A DNA stretch of 5,203 nt from Rickettsiales bacterium (GTDB taxonomy: Bacteria; Pseudomonadota; Alphaproteobacteria; Rs-D84), in NCBI GenBank assembly GCA_031259745.1, contig JAIRLB010000019.1, forward strand, positions 1 to 5,203, in the 5' to 3' direction. Every line of letters starts with the position of its first letter. Within the stretch, counting starts at the first letter, position 1. The notes under the pieces are model-generated. The model was not told where the DNA came from. It was given only the letters and a program-made list of their open reading frames with translations, and searched no databases. A program made the translations under genes and the position numbers. This document shows positions 4,368 through 5,203 of this stretch, one piece after another.

Positions 4368-5203
4368 ATGCTGCGAAAATTATTCGGATGCCTGCTGGTA
4401 TTGCACTCTGTTTTGTTCATCTCGGCCGCGCGGGCCGAATTAAAAGTGGATATTATCGCAGGCGGCACCGAACCTATCTCAGTGGCCATTCAAAAGTTCG
4501 AAACAGATGCCAAGGTCGGCGCAAAAGAAGCCGCGATGATACGTTCCGTGATAGAAGCCGACTTGAAATCCACCGGGCTGTTTCGAATTGTCGGCCATGA
4601 CGCTTTTCCAGAATTTGTCAAAATGAATGACATGCCGAACTTCAAAAGCTGGATGGCGATCAAAGCCAAGATTCTGATCCAGGCAAAAATGAGCCAAAAT
4701 GCAGACGGCCGCTATGGCATTGAATTTTATGTATGGGATGTGAACGGACAAGAGCAAATCGAAGCGCAAAGCTTGATATCAAGCAAAAAATCAGCCCGGC
4801 GCCTGGCGCATATAACAGCGGATGTCGTCTATGAGAGATTGACGGGCGAAACCGGTTATTTTGATACACAGATTATATTTATTGCTGAAACCGGGCCGGT
4901 TGACGCCCGCATCAAGCGTCTGGCGATCATGGATCAGGACGGATACGGATTCCGTTATATGTCGGATAGCAAGACGTTTGTGATGTCGCCGCATTTCTCG
5001 CCGAATATGCGCACAATTGTGTTTTTGTCCTATCGTGATGACGACCCTATGGTTTGGACCCTGGATATGGACACAGGCGAGCAGAAGCGCCTGGGACGAT
5101 TCGGCGGAATGAACTTTTCCCCAAGATTCTCGCCGGATGGAACCCGGGTTGCGTTATCGTTGGTCAAAAACGGGATTACAAACATTCACGAATATGATTT
5201 GAA
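4368..5203 (+). CDS. tolB: Tol-Pal system periplasmic protein TolB (C-terminus beyond window)
   Basis: The first 278 residues of TolB, the periplasmic beta-propeller of the Tol-Pal system, which links the inner-membrane TolQRA complex to the lipoprotein Pal and helps outer-membrane constriction at division. Residues 1-23 form a signal peptide (MLRKLFGCLLVLHSVLFIS then AARA before ELKVDI). Residues 24-160 match the TolB N-terminal domain, starting with the typical IxGGTEPISVAI and including ADLKSTGLFRIV. The propeller starts around 165 with IIFIAETGP and RIKRLAIMDQDG, then MSPHFSPN, GRFGGMNFSPRFSPDG and RVALSL, the family's repeated FSPDG-type blade motifs. Full-length TolB is about 430-450 residues, so roughly the last third is missing. 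ATG 4368 has AAGGA (4357..4361) 6 nt upstream. The preceding gene is divergent, so here tolB begins its own transcript rather than following tolA. Confidence 0.95.
   Translation, partial: MLRKLFGCLLVLHSVLFISAARAELKVDIIAGGTEPISVAIQKFETDAKVGAKEAAMIRSVIEADLKSTGLFRIVGHDAFPEFVKMNDMPNFKSWMAIKAKILIQAKMSQNADGRYGIEFYVWDVNGQEQIEAQSLISSKKSARRLAHITADVVYERLTGETGYFDTQIIFIAETGPVDARIKRLAIMDQDGYGFRYMSDSKTFVMSPHFSPNMRTIVFLSYRDDDPMVWTLDMDTGEQKRLGRFGGMNFSPRFSPDGTRVALSLVKNGITNIHEYDL

Noticed and set aside
4479..4994. Minus-strand open frames opposite tolB
   Set aside because: They are complementary to a confident tolB reading and have no initiation signals.

Overview
The window looks like a piece of chromosome from a small-genome, moderately AT-rich Gram-negative bacterium, most likely an anaerobic, gut-type Alphaproteobacterium. 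Three points support this. The start of a pyruvate:ferredoxin oxidoreductase gene (nifJ type) indicates anaerobic pyruvate metabolism. A clear tolB indicates a Gram-negative envelope. Genes are short and AT-leaning, with near-consensus sigma-70 promoters. The lineage is inferred from gene content; no rRNA or other marker is present.

Layout, left to right. (1) <1..281, minus: N-terminal 93 residues of NifJ/PFOR, cut by the window edge. (2) 282..419: divergent promoter region firing left into nifJ and right into the next gene. (3) 420..1253, plus: a DUF3419/BtaA-like SAM-binding protein, closed by a clean intrinsic terminator (1256..1280). (4) 1368..2159, plus: a 263-residue protein with eight perfectly phased 22-residue repeats, under its own TTGACA promoter. 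(5) 2160..2874: about 700 bases with no confident gene. The minus strand holds a 106-residue open frame of uncertain reality. It overlaps, in another phase, a reading with two CxxC pairs interrupted by two stops, and a third open frame lies further along. I read this as probable gene decay. (6) 2875..3099, plus: a 74-residue ribbon-helix-helix (CopG-type) DNA-binding protein with a palindrome over its -35 box. (7) 3100..3248: spacer with a GC-rich block. (8) 3249..3803 and 3888..4214, minus: a membrane-anchored SAM methyltransferase behind a VirB2/TrbC-like small membrane protein, probably one operon. (9) 4215..4367: second divergent promoter region. (10) 4368..>5203, plus: tolB, truncated by the window end.

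The edges (nifJ, tolB) are ordinary core genes. The interior is accessory in character: a repeat protein with residues varying at fixed positions, a small RHH regulator without an obvious partner, and decayed coding sequence. No CRISPR array, tRNA, rRNA, complete insertion sequence or phage module was found. The most interesting items are the tandem-repeat protein and the broken zinc-ribbon-like gene beside the RHH regulator.
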